Shown here piece by piece: positions 10,213-22,621 of a stretch of 64,000 nucleotides of DNA. Position numbers and translations under genes: made by a program. Within the stretch, counting starts at the first letter, position 1. Every line of letters begins with the position of its first letter. The stretch is from the NCBI RefSeq assembly GCF_028554725.1, contig NC_071672.1, positions 30,276,944-30,340,943 on the forward strand. Direction: 5' to 3'. The notes below the pieces were generated by a model. It did no database searches. It saw nothing but the letters and a program-made list of their open reading frames with translations, and was not told where the DNA came from. This DNA comes from Zeugodacus cucurbitae. Taxonomy: Eukaryota; Arthropoda; Insecta; Diptera; Tephritidae.

Positions 10213-12604
10213 TCTATACTAATATTATAAAGAGGAAATGTTTGTTTTTTTGTTTGTTTGTGTCGAATAGGCTCCGAAACTACTGAACCGATTTGAAAAA
10301 TTCTTTCACCGTTGGAAAGCTATACTATCCCTGAGTGACATAGGCTATATTTAGTTTAACAAAAAAAATAGGGTTCCTTACCAAAACTCCGATAATGTAA
10401 AAAAAATACCAAAAAACTTTCTTTAATCGCGAATGCTGCGAAAACAATTGAAGATATAACAAAGTGATGTACTACAATTTTGTAGAACTTATCATTGACA
10501 TCATATCTCTAACTATTATAGTTTTGTCACAATAAGCGAATTTATATAAAAAAATTAATCTATACTAATATTATAAAGAGGAAATGTTTTTTTTTTGTTT
10601 GTTTGTGTCGAATAGGCTCCGAAACTACTGAACCGATTTGAAAAATTCTTTCACCGTTGGAAAGCTATACTATCCCTGAGTGACATAGGCTATATTTAGT
10701 TTAACAAAAAAAATAGGGTTCCTTACCAAAACTCCGATAATGTAAAAAAATACCAAAAAACTTTCTTTAATCGCGAATGCTGCGAAAACGATTGAAGATA
10801 TAACAAAGTGATGTACTACAATTTTGTAGAACTTATCATTATCTACAAAAAACGTCGCGACATCATATCTCTAACTATTATAGTTTTGTCACAATAAGCG
10901 ATTTTATATAAAAAAATTAATCTATACTAATATTATAAAGAGGAAATGTTTGTTTTTTTGTTTGTTTGTGTCGAATAGGCTCCGAAACTTCTGAACCGAT
11001 TTGAAAAATTCTTTCACCGTTGGAAAGCTATACTATCCCTGAGTGACATAGGCTATATTTAGTTTAACAAAAAAAAATAGGGTTCCTTACCAAAACTCCG
11101 ATAATGTAAAAAAAATACCAAAAAAACTTTCTCTAATCGCGAATACTGCGAAAACGATTGAAGATATAACAATGTGATGTACTACAATTTTGTAGAACTT
11201 ATCATTATCTACAAAAAACGTCCCGACATCATATCTCTAACTATTATAGTTTTGTCACAATAAGCGATTTTATATAAAAAAATTAATCTATACTAATATT
11301 ATAAAGAGGAAATGTTTGTTTTTTTGTTTGTTTGTGTCGAATAGGCTCCGAAACTACTGAACCGATTTGAAAAATTCTTTCACCGTTGGAAAGCTATACT
11401 ATCCCTGAGTGACATAGGCTATATTTAGTTTAACAAAAAAAATAGGGTTACTTACCAAAACTCCGATAATTTAAAAAAAAAACCAAAAAAAACTTTCTTT
11501 ACTCGCGAATGCTGCGAAAACGATTGAAGATATAACAAAGTGATGTACTACAATTTTGTAGAACTTGTCATTATCTACAAAAAACGTCGTGACATCATAT
11601 CTCTAACTATTATAGTTTTGTCACAATAAGCGATTTTATATAAAAAAATTAATCTATACTAATATTATAAAGAGGAAATGTTTGTTTTTTTGTTTGTTTG
11701 TGTCGAATAGGCTCCGAAACTACTGAACCGATTTCAAAAATTCTTTCACCGTTGGAAAGCTATACTATCCCTGAGTGACATAGGCTATATTTAGTTTAAC
11801 AAAAAAAATAGGGTTCCTTACCAAAACTCCGATAATGTAAAAAAAATACCAAAAAACTTTCTTTACTCGCGAATGCTGCGAAAACGATTGAAGATATAAC
11901 AAAGTGATGTACTACAATTTTGTAGAACTTGTCATTATCTACAAAAAACGTCGCGACATCATATCTCTAACTATTATAGTTTTGTCACAATAAGCGATTT
12001 TATATAAAAAAATTAATCTATACTAATATTATAAAGAGGAAATGTTTGTTTTTTTGTTTGTTTGTGTCGAATAGGCTCCGAAACTACTGAACCGATTTGA
12101 AAAATTCTTTCACCGTTGGAAAGCTATACTATCCCTGAGTGACATAGGCTATATTTAGTTTAACAAAAAAAAATAGGGTTCCTCACCAAAACTCCGATAA
12201 TGTAAAAAAAATACCAAAAAAATTTCTTTAATCGCGAATGCTGCGAAAACGATTGAAGATATAACAAAGTGATGTACTACAATTTTGTAGAACTTATCAT
12301 TATCTACAAAAACCGTCGTGACATCATATCTCTAACTATTATAGTTTTGTCGCAATAAGCGATTTTATATAAAAAAATTAATTAAAATACCACTACTTGG
12401 AAAGGCTCTTTATTTATACCTTAGTATTAATCCTTATCCAAATAAATGATTTATTATTTAAGATCGCTTCAAAACCTTTATATAACTTTTTGAATTATTA
12501 GATTCTGACATACCATTCAAAAGATATCACGAGTTAAAAATTTTGAAATTTTTGAATGGTCCTGTGCGGAATTAAAAATAATTGTCGCTTGATAATCTAT
12601 AATA
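10213..12604. repeat. Higher-order block with 18-bp-deletion leader, copy 1
   Basis: Units start at 10213, 10559, 10921, 11287, 11653 and 12017. The leader (346 bp) lacks 18 bp so that TATCATTGACATCATATC is joined, and has GCGAATTTATA. The second has an uninterrupted T-run (AAATGTTTTTTTTTGTTTG). The third has CTCTAATCGCGAATACTGCG, the fourth TTACTTACC, the fifth GATTTCAAAAATTC, and the last GTTCCTCACC with a long tail. Confidence 0.9.
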
Positions 12605-14631
12605 TCTATACTAATATTATAAAGAGGAAATGTTTGTTTTTTTGTTTGTTTGTGTCGAATAGGCTCCGAAACTACTGAACCGATTTGAAAAATTCTTTCA
12701 CCGTTGGAAAGCTATACTATCCCTGAGTGACATAGGCTATATTTAGTTTAACAAAAAAAATAGGGTTCCTTACCAAAACTCCGATAATGTAAAAAAAATA
12801 CCAAAAAACTTTCTTTAATCGCGAATGCTGCGAAAACAATTGAAGATATAACAAAGTGATGTACTACAATTTTGTAGAACTTATCATTGACATCATATCT
12901 CTAACTATTATAGTTTTGTCACAATAAGCGAATTTATATAAAAAAATTAATCTATACTAATATTATAAAGAGGAAATGTTTTTTTTTTTGTTTGTTTGTG
13001 TCGAATAGGCTCCGAAACTACTGAACCGATTTGAAAAATTCTTTCACCGTTGGAAAGCTATACTATCCCTGAGTGACATAGGCTATATTTAGTTTAACAA
13101 AAAAAATAGGGTTCCTTACCAAAACTCCGATAATGTAAAAAAATACCAAAAAACTTTCTTTAATCGCGAATGCTGCGAAAACGATTGAAGATATAACAAA
13201 GTGATGTACTACAATTTTGTAGAACTTATCATTATCTACAAAAAACGTCGCGACATCATATCTCTAACTATTATAGTTTTGTCACAATAAGCGATTTTAT
13301 ATAAAAAAATTAATCTATACTAATATTATAAAGAGGAAATGTTTGTTTTTTTGTTTGTTTGTGTCGAATAGGCTCCGAAACTACTGAACCGATTTGAAAA
13401 ATTCTTTCACCGTTGGAAAGCTATACTATCCCTGAGTGACATAGGCTATATTTAGTTTAACAAAAAAAAATAGGGTTCCTTACCAAAACTCCGATAATGT
13501 AAAAAAAATACCAATAAAACTATCTTTAATCGCGAATGCTGCGAAAACGATTGAAGATATAACAAAGTGATGTACTACAATTTTGTAGAACTTATCATTA
13601 TCTACAAAAACCGTCGTGACATCATATCTCTAACTATTATAGTTTTGTCACAATAAGCGAATTTATATAAAAAAATTAATCTATACTAATATTATAAAGA
13701 GGAAATGTTTGTTTTTTTGTTTGTTTGTGTCGAATAGGCTCCGAAACTACTGAACCGATTTCAAAAATTCTTTCACCGTTGGAAAGCTATACTATCCCTG
13801 AGTGACATAGGCTATATTTAGTTTAACAAAAAAAATAGGGTTCCTTACCAAAACTCCGATAATGTAAAAAAAATACCAAAAAACTTTCTTTACTCGCGAA
13901 TGCTGCGAAAACGATTGAAGATATAACAAAGTGATGTACTACAATTTTGTAGAACTTGTCATTATCTACAAAAAACGTCGCGACATCATATCTCTAACTA
14001 TTATAGTTTTGTCACAATAAGCGATTTTATATAAAAAAATTAATCTATACTAATATTATAAAGAGGAAATGTTTGTTTTTTTGTTTGTTTGTGTCGAATA
14101 GGCTCCGAAACTACTGAACCGATTTGAAAAATTCTTTCACCGTTGGAAAGCTATACTATCCCTGAGTGACATAGGCTATATTTAGTTTAACAAAAAAAAA
14201 TAGGGTTCCTCACCAAAACTCCGATAATGTAAAAAAAATACCAAAAAAATTTCTTTAATCGCGAATGCTGCGAAAACGATTGAAGATATAACAAAGTGAT
14301 GTACTACAATTTTGTAGAACTTATCATTATCTACAAAAACCGTCGTGACATCATATCTCTAACTATTATAGTTTTGTCGCAATAAGCGATTTTATATAAA
14401 AAAATTAATTAAAATACCACTACTTGGAAAGGCTCTTTATTTATACCTTAGTATTAATCCTTATCCAAATAAATGATTTATTATTTAAGATCGCTTCAAA
14501 ACCTTTATATAACTTTTTGAATTATTAGATTCTGACATACCATTCAAAAGATATCACGAGTTAAAAATTTTGAAATTTTTGAATGGTCCTGTGCGGAATT
14601 AAAAATAATTGTCGCTTGATAATCTATAATA
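12605..14631. repeat. Higher-order block with 18-bp-deletion leader, copy 2
   Basis: Units start at 12605, 12951, 13314, 13680 and 14044. Leader, T-run monomer, GATTTCAAAAATTC monomer and long-tail monomer match copy 1. The third unit is instead the CCAATAAAACTATC type with GCGAATTTATA, and one monomer fewer is present. This looks like an unequal-exchange product of the preceding block. Confidence 0.9.
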
Positions 14632-16295
14632 TCTATACTAATATTATAAAGAGGAAATGTTTGTTTTTTTGTTTGTTTGTGTCGAATAGGCTCCGAAACT
14701 ACTGAACCGATTTGAAAAATTCTTTCACCGTTGGAAAGCTATACTATCCCTGAGTGACATAGGCTATATTTAGTTTAACAAAAAAAATAGGGTTCCTTAC
14801 CAAAACTCCGATAATGTAAAAAAAATACCAAAAAACTTTCTTTAATCGCGAATGCTGCGAAAACAATTGAAGATATAACAAAGTGATGTACTACAATTTT
14901 GTAGAACTTATCATTGACATCATATCTCTAACTATTATAGTTTTGTCACAATAAGCGAATTTATATAAAAAAATTAATCTATACTAATATTATAAAGAGG
15001 AAATGTTTTTTTTTTTGTTTGTTTGTGTCGAATAGGCTCCGAAACTACTGAACCGATTTGAAAAATTCTTTCACCGTTGGAAAGCTATACTATCCCTGAG
15101 TGACATAGGCTATATTTAGTTTAACAAAAAAAATAGGGTTCCTTACCAAAACTCCGATAATGTAAAAAAATACCAAAAAACTTTCTTTAATCGCGAATGC
15201 TGCGAAAACGATTGAAGATATAACAAAGTGATGTACTACAATTTTGTAGAACTTATCATTATCTACAAAAAACGTCGCGACATCATATCTCTAACTATTA
15301 TAGTTTTGTCACAATAAGCGATTTTATATAAAAAAATTAATCTATACTAATATTATAAAGAGGAAATGTTTGTTTTTTTGTTTGTTTGTGTCGAATAGGC
15401 TCCGAAACTACTGAACCGATTTGAAAAATTCTTTCACCGTTGGAAAGCTATACTATCCCTGAGTGACATAGGCTATATTTAGTTTAACAAAAAAAAATAG
15501 GGTTCCTTACCAAAACTCCGATAATGTAAAAAAAATACCAATAAAACTATCTTTAATCGCGAATGCTGCGAAAACGATTGAAGATATAACAAAGTGATGT
15601 ACTACAATTTTGTAGAACTTATCATTATCTACAAAAACCGTCGTGACATCATATCTCTAACTATTATAGTTTTGTCACAATAAGCGAATTTATATAAAAA
15701 AATTAATCTATACTAATATTATAAAGAGGAAATGTTTTTTTTTTTTGTTTGTTTGTGTCGAATAGGCTCCGAAACTACTGAACCGATTTCAAAAATTCTT
15801 TCACCGTTGGAAAGCTATACTATCCCTGAGTGACATAGGCTATATTTAGTTTAACAAAAAAAAATAGGGTTCCTCACCAAAACTCCGATAATGTAAAAAA
15901 AATACCAAAAAAATTTCTTTAATCGCGAATGCTGCGAAAACGATTGAAGATATAACAAAGTGATGTACTACAATTTTGTAGAACTTATCATTATCTACAA
16001 AAACCGTCGTGACATCATATCTCTAACTATTATAGTTTTGTCGCAATAAGCGATTTTATATAAAAAAATTAATTAAAATACCACTACTTGGAAAGGCTCT
16101 TTATTTATACCTTAGTATTAATCCTTATCCAAATAAATGATTTATTATTTAAGATCGCTTCAAAACCTTTATATAACTTTTTGAATTATTAGATTCTGAC
16201 ATACCATTCAAAAGATATCACGAGTTAAAAATTTTGAAATTTTTGAATGGTCCTGTGCGGAATTAAAAATAATTGTCGCTTGACAATCTATAATA
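14632..16295. repeat. Higher-order block with 18-bp-deletion leader, copy 3 (shortened)
   Basis: Units start at 14632, 14978, 15341 and 15707. The order matches copy 2 up to the third unit. The fourth unit then fuses the start of the GATTTCAAAAATTC monomer to the GTTCCTCACC and long-tail monomer, so one monomer is lost by an in-register join within a single unit. The tail ends TTGACAATCTATAATA, a private change. Confidence 0.85.
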
Positions 16296-17247
16296 TCTAT
16301 ACTAATATTATAAAGAGGAAATGTTTGTTTTTTTGTTTGTTTGTGTCGAATAGGCTCCGAAACTACTGAACCGATTTGAAAAATTCTTTCACCGTTGGAA
16401 AGCTATACTATCCCTGAGTGACATAGGCTATATTTAGTTTAACAAAAAAAATAGGGTTCCTTACCAAAACTCCGATAATGTAAAAAAAATACCAAAAAAC
16501 TTTCTTTAATCGTGAATGCTGCGAAAACGATTGAAGATATAACAAAGTGATGTACTACAATTTTGTAGAACTTATCATTATCTACAAAAAACGTCGCGAC
16601 ATCATATCTCTAACTATTATAGTTTTGTCACAATAAGCGATTTTATATAAAAAAATTAATCTATACTAATATTATAAAGAGGAAATGTTTGTTTTTTTGT
16701 TTGTTTGTGTCGAATAGGCTCCGAAACTACTGAACCGATTTGAAAAATTCTTTCACCGTTGGAAAGCTATACTATCCCTGAGTGACATAGGCTATATTTA
16801 GTTTAACAAAAAAAAATAGGGTTCCTCACCAAAACTCCGATAATGTAAAAAAAATACCAAAAAAATTTCTTTAATCGCGAATGCTGCGAAAACGATTGAA
16901 GGTATAACAAACTGATGTACTACAATTTTGTAGAACTTATCATTATCTACAAAAACCGTCGTGACATCATATCTCTAACTATTATAGTTTTGTCGCAATA
17001 AGCGATTTTATATAAAAAAATTAATTAAAATACCACTACTTGGAAAGGCTCTTTATTTATACCTTAGTATTAATCCTTATCCAAATAAATGATTTATTAT
17101 TTAAGATCGCTTCAAAACCTTTATATAACTTTTTGAATTATTAGATTCTGACATACCATTCAAAAGATATCACGAGTTAAAAATTTTGAAATTTTTGAAT
17201 GGTCCTGTGCGGAATTAAAAATAATTGTCGCTTGATAATCTATAATA
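16296..17247. repeat. Two-monomer cassette (AATCGTGAATGC + GAAGGTATAACAAACTG)
   Basis: The first unit (16296) carries AATCGTGAATGC and the second (16660, long-tailed) carries GAAGGTATAACAAACTGATG. The same ordered pair, 952 bp long, recurs at 18341-19292, 25951-26902 and 32076-33027, so the pair moves as a block among different neighbours. Confidence 0.9.
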
Positions 17248-19656
17248 TCTATACTAATATTATAAAGAGGAAATGTTTGTTTTTTTGTTTGTTTGTGTCG
17301 AATAGGCTCCGAAACTACTGAACCGATTTGAAAAATTCTTTCACCGTTGGAAAGCTATACTATCCCTGAGTGACATAGGCTATATTTAGTTTAACAAAAA
17401 AAATAGGGTTCCTTACCAAAACTCCGATAATGTAAAAAAATACCAAAAAACTTTCTTTAATCGCGAATGCTGCGAAAACAATTGAAGATATAACAAAGTG
17501 ATGTACTACAATTTTGTAGAACTTATCATTATCTACAAAAAACGTCGCGACATCATATCTCTAACTATTATAGTTTTGTCACAATAAGCGATTTTATATA
17601 AAAAAATTAATCTATACTAATATTATAAAGAGGAAATGTTTGTTTTTTTGTTTGTTTGTGTCGAATAGGCTCCGAAACTACTGAACCGATTTGAAAAATT
17701 CTTTCACCGTTGGAAAGCTATACTATCCCTGAGTGACATAGGCTATATTTAGTTTAACAAAAAAAATAGGGTTCCTTACCAAAACTCCGATAATGTAAAA
17801 AAAATACCAAAAAACTTTCTTAAATCGCGAATGCTGCGAAAACAATTGAAGATATAACAAAGTGATGTACTACAATTTTGTAGAACTTATCATTATCTAC
17901 AAAAAACGTCGCGACATCATATCTCTAACTATTATAGTTTTGTCACAATAAGCGATTTTATATAAAAAAATTAATCTATACCAATATTATAAAGAGGAAA
18001 TGTTTGTTTTTTTGTTTGTTTGTGTCGAATAGGCTCCGAAACTACTGAACCGATTTGAAAAATTCTTTCACCGTTGGAAAGCTATACTATCCCTGAGTGA
18101 CATAGGCTATATTTAGTTTAACAAAAAAAAATAGGGTTCCTTACCAAAACTCCGATAATGTAAAAAAAATACCAATAAAACTATCTTTAATCGCGAATGC
18201 TGCGAAAACGATTGAAGATATAACAAAGTGATGTACTACAATTTTGTAGAACTTATCATTATCTACAAAAAACGTCGTGACATCATATCTCTAACTATTA
18301 TAGTTTTGTCACAATAAGCGATTTTATATAAAAAAATTAATCTATACTAATATTATAAAGAGGAAATGTTTGTTTTTTTGTTTGTTTGTGTCGAATAGGC
18401 TCCGAAACTACTGAACCGATTTGAAAAATTCTTTCACCGTTGGAAAGCTATACTATCCCTGAGTGACATAGGCTATATTTAGTTTAACAAAAAAAATAGG
18501 GTTCCTTACCAAAACTCCGATAATGTAAAAAAAATACCAAAAAACTTTCTTTAATCGTGAATGCTGCGAAAACGATTGAAGATATAACAAAGTGATGTAC
18601 TACAATTTTGTAGAACTTATCATTATCTACAAAAAACGTCGCGACATCATATCTCTAACTATTATAGTTTTGTCACAATAAGCGATTTTATATAAAAAAA
18701 TTAATCTATACTAATATTATAAAGAGGAAATGTTTGTTTTTTTGTTTGTTTGTGTCGAATAGGCTCCGAAACTACTGAACCGATTTGAAAAATTCTTTCA
18801 CCGTTGGAAAGCTATACTATCCCTGAGTGACATAGGCTATATTTAGTTTAACAAAAAAAAATAGGGTTCCTCACCAAAACTCCGATAATGTAAAAAAAAT
18901 ACCAAAAAAATTTCTTTAATCGCGAATGCTGCGAAAACGATTGAAGGTATAACAAACTGATGTACTACAATTTTGTAGAACTTATCATTATCTACAAAAA
19001 CCGTCGTGACATCATATCTCTAACTATTATAGTTTTGTCGCAATAAGCGATTTTATATAAAAAAATTAATTAAAATACCACTACTTGGAAAGGCTCTTTA
19101 TTTATACCTTAGTATTAATCCTTATCCAAATAAATGATTTATTATTTAAGATCGCTTCAAAACCTTTATATAACTTTTTGAATTATTAGATTCTGACATA
19201 CCATTCAAAAGATATCACGAGTTAAAAATTTTGAAATTTTTGAATGGTCCTGTGCGGAATTAAAAATAATTGTCGCTTGATAATCTATAATATCTATACT
19301 AATATTATAAAGAGGAAATGTTTGTTTTTTTGTTTGTTTGTGTCGAATAGGCTCCGAAACTACTGAACCGATTTGAAAAATTCTTTCACCGTTGGAAAGC
19401 TATACTATCCCTGAGTGACATAGGCTATATTTAGTTTAACAAAAAAAATAGGGTTCCTTACCAAAACTCCGATAATGTAAAAAAAATACCAAAAAACTTT
19501 CTTTAATCGCGAATGCTGCGAAAACAATTGAAGATATAACAAAGTGATGTACTACAATTTTGTAGAACTTATCATTATCTACAAAAAACGTCGCGACATC
19601 ATATCTCTAACTATTATAGTTTTGTCACAATAAGCGATTTTATATAAAAAAATTAA
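17248..19656. repeat. Five-monomer block, partly repeated at 19293, plus one unit
   Basis: Units start at 17248, 17611, 17975, 18341, 18705 and 19293. Their order (CAATTGAAG unit; TCTTAAATCGCG unit; CCAATAAAACTATC unit; plain unit; long-tailed GTTCCTCACC unit) repeats from 19293 with unit lengths matching to within one base. The cassette 18341-19292 replaces the last two members found at 20387-21338, which lack its markers. Confidence 0.85.
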
Positions 19657-22621
19657 TCTATACTAATATTATAAAGAGGAAATGTTTGTTTTTTTGTTTG
19701 TTTGTGTCGAATAGGCTCCGAAACTACTGAACCGATTTGAAAAATTCTTTCACCGTTGGAAAGCTATACTATCCCTGAGTGACATAGGCTATATTTAGTT
19801 TAACAAAAAAAATAGGGTTCCTTACCAAAACTCCGATAATGTAAAAAAAATACCAAAAAACTTTCTTAAATCGCGAATGCTGCGAAAACAATTGAAGATA
19901 TAACAAAGTGATGTACTACAATTTTGTAGAACTTATCATTATCTACAAAAAACGTCGCGACATCATATCTCTAACTATTATAGTTTTGTCACAATAAGCG
20001 ATTTTATATAAAAAAATTAATCTATACCAATATTATAAAGAGGAAATGTTTGTTTTTTTGTTTGTTTGTGTCGAATAGGCTCCGAAACTACTGAACCGAT
20101 TTGAAAAATTCTTTCACCGTTGGAAAGCTATACTATCCCTGAGTGACATAGGCTATATTTAGTTTAACAAAAAAAAATAGGGTTCCTTACCAAAACTCCG
20201 ATAATGTAAAAAAAATACCAATAAAACTATCTTTAATCGCGAATGCTGCGAAAACGATTGAAGATATAACAAAGTGATGTACTACAATTTTGTAGAACTT
20301 ATCATTATCTACAAAAAACGTCGTGACATCATATCTCTAACTATTATAGTTTTGTCACAATAAGCGATTTTATATAAAAAAATTAATCTATACTAATATT
20401 ATAAAGAGGAAATGTTTGTTTTTTTGTTTGTTTGTGTCGAATAGGCTCCGAAACTACTGAACCGATTTGAAAAATTCTTTCACCGTTGGAAAGCTATACT
20501 ATCCCTGAGTGACATAGGCTATATTTAGTTTAACAAAAAATATAGGGTTCCTTACCAAAACTCCGATAATGTAAAAAAAATACCAAAAAACTTTCTTTAA
20601 TCGCGAATGCTGCGAAAACGATTGAAGATATAACAAAGTGATGTACTACAATTTTGTAGAACTTATCATTATCTACAAAAAACGTCGCGACATCATATCT
20701 CTAACTATTATAGTTTTGTCACAATAAGCGATTTTATATAAAAAAATTAATCTATACTAATATTATAAAGAGGAAATGTTTGTTTTTTTGTTTGTTTGTG
20801 TCGAATAGGCTCCGAAACTACTGAACCGATTTGAAAAATTCTTTCACCGTTGGAAAGCTATACTATCCCTGAGTGACATAGGCTATATTTAGTTTAACAA
20901 AAAAAAATAGGGTTCCTCACCAAAACTCCGATAATGTAAAAAAAATACCAAAAAAATTTCTTTAATCGCGAATGCTGCGAAAACGATTGAAGATATAACA
21001 AAGTGATGTACTACAATTTTGTAGAACTTATCATTATCTACAAAAACCGTCGTGACATCATATCTCTAACTATTATAGTTTTGTCGCAATAAGCGATTTT
21101 ATATAAAAAAATTAATTAAAATACCACTACTTGGAAAGGCTCTTTATTTATACCTTAGTATTAATCCTTATCCAAATAAATGATTTATTATTTAAGATCG
21201 CTTCAAAACCTTTATATAACTTTTTGAATTATTAGATTCTGACATACCATTCAAAAGATATCACGAGTTAAAAATTTTGAAATTTTTGAATGGTCCTGTG
21301 CGGAATTAAAAATAATTGTCGCTTGATAATCTATAATATCTATACTAATATTATAAAGAGGAAATGTTTGTTTTTTTGTTTGTTTGTGTCGAATAGGCTC
21401 CGAAACTACTGAACCGATTTGAAAAATTCTTTCACCGTTGGAAAGCTATACTATCCCTGAGTGACATAGGCTATATTTAGTTTAACAAAAAAAATAGGGT
21501 TCCTTACCAAAACTCCGATAATGTAAAAAAAATACCAAAAAACTATCTTTAATCGTGATGTACTACAATTTTGTAGAACTTATCATTATCTACAAAAAAC
21601 GTCGCGACATCATATCTCTAACTATTATAGTTTTGTCACAATAAGCGATTTTATATAAAAAAATTAATCTATACCAATATTATAAAGAGGAAATGTTTGT
21701 TTTTTTGTTTGTTTGTGTCGAATAGGCTCCGAAACTACTGAACCGATTTGAAAAATTCTTTCACCGTTGGAAAGCTATACTATCCCTGAGTGACATAGGC
21801 TATATTTAGTTTAACAAAAAAAAATAGGGTTCCTTACCAAAACTCCGATAATGTAAAAAAAATACCAATAAAACTATCTTTAATCGCGAATGCTGCGAAA
21901 ACGATTGAAGATATAACAAAGTGATGTACTACAATTTTGTAGAACTTATCATTATCTACAAAAAACGTCGTGACATCATATCTCTAACTATTATAGTTTT
22001 GTCACAATAAGCGATTTTATATAAAAAAATTAATCTATACTAATATTATAAAGAGGAAATGTTTGTTTTTTTGTTTGTTTGTGTCGAATAGGCTCCGAAA
22101 CTACTGAACCGATTTGAAAAATTCTTTCACCGTTGGAAAGCTATACTATCCCTGAGTGACATAGGCTATATTTAGTTTAACAAAAAAAAATAGGGTTCCT
22201 CACCAAAACTCCGATAATGTAAAAAAAATACCAAAAAAATTTCTTTAATCGCGAATGCTGCGAAAACGATTGAAGATATAACAAAGTGATGTACTACAAT
22301 TTTGTAGAACTTATCATTATCTACAAAAACCGTCGTGACATCATATCTCTAACTATTATAGTTTTGTCGCAATAAGCGATTTTATATAAAAAAATTAATT
22401 AAAATACCACTACTTGGAAAGGCTCTTTATTTATACCTTGGTATTAATCCTTATCCAAATAAATGATTTATTATTTAAGATCGCTTCAAAACCTTTATAT
22501 AACTTTTTGAATTATTAGATTCTGACATACCATTCAAAAGATATCACGAGTTAAAAATTTTGAAATTTTTGAATGGTCCTGTGCGGAATTAAAAATAATT
22601 GTCGCTTGATAATCTATAATA
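19657..22621. repeat. 2,965-bp higher-order unit, copy 1
   Basis: Seven monomers start at 19657, 20021, 20387, 20751, 21339, 21668 and 22034. Every start recurs exactly 2,965 bp later. Private markers include TCTTAAATCGCG, AAAAATATAGGG (near 20,537), a 35-bp deletion giving AATCGTGATGTACTAC (near 21,551) and ATACCTTGGTATTAATCC in the last tail (near 22,436). Confidence 0.93.
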
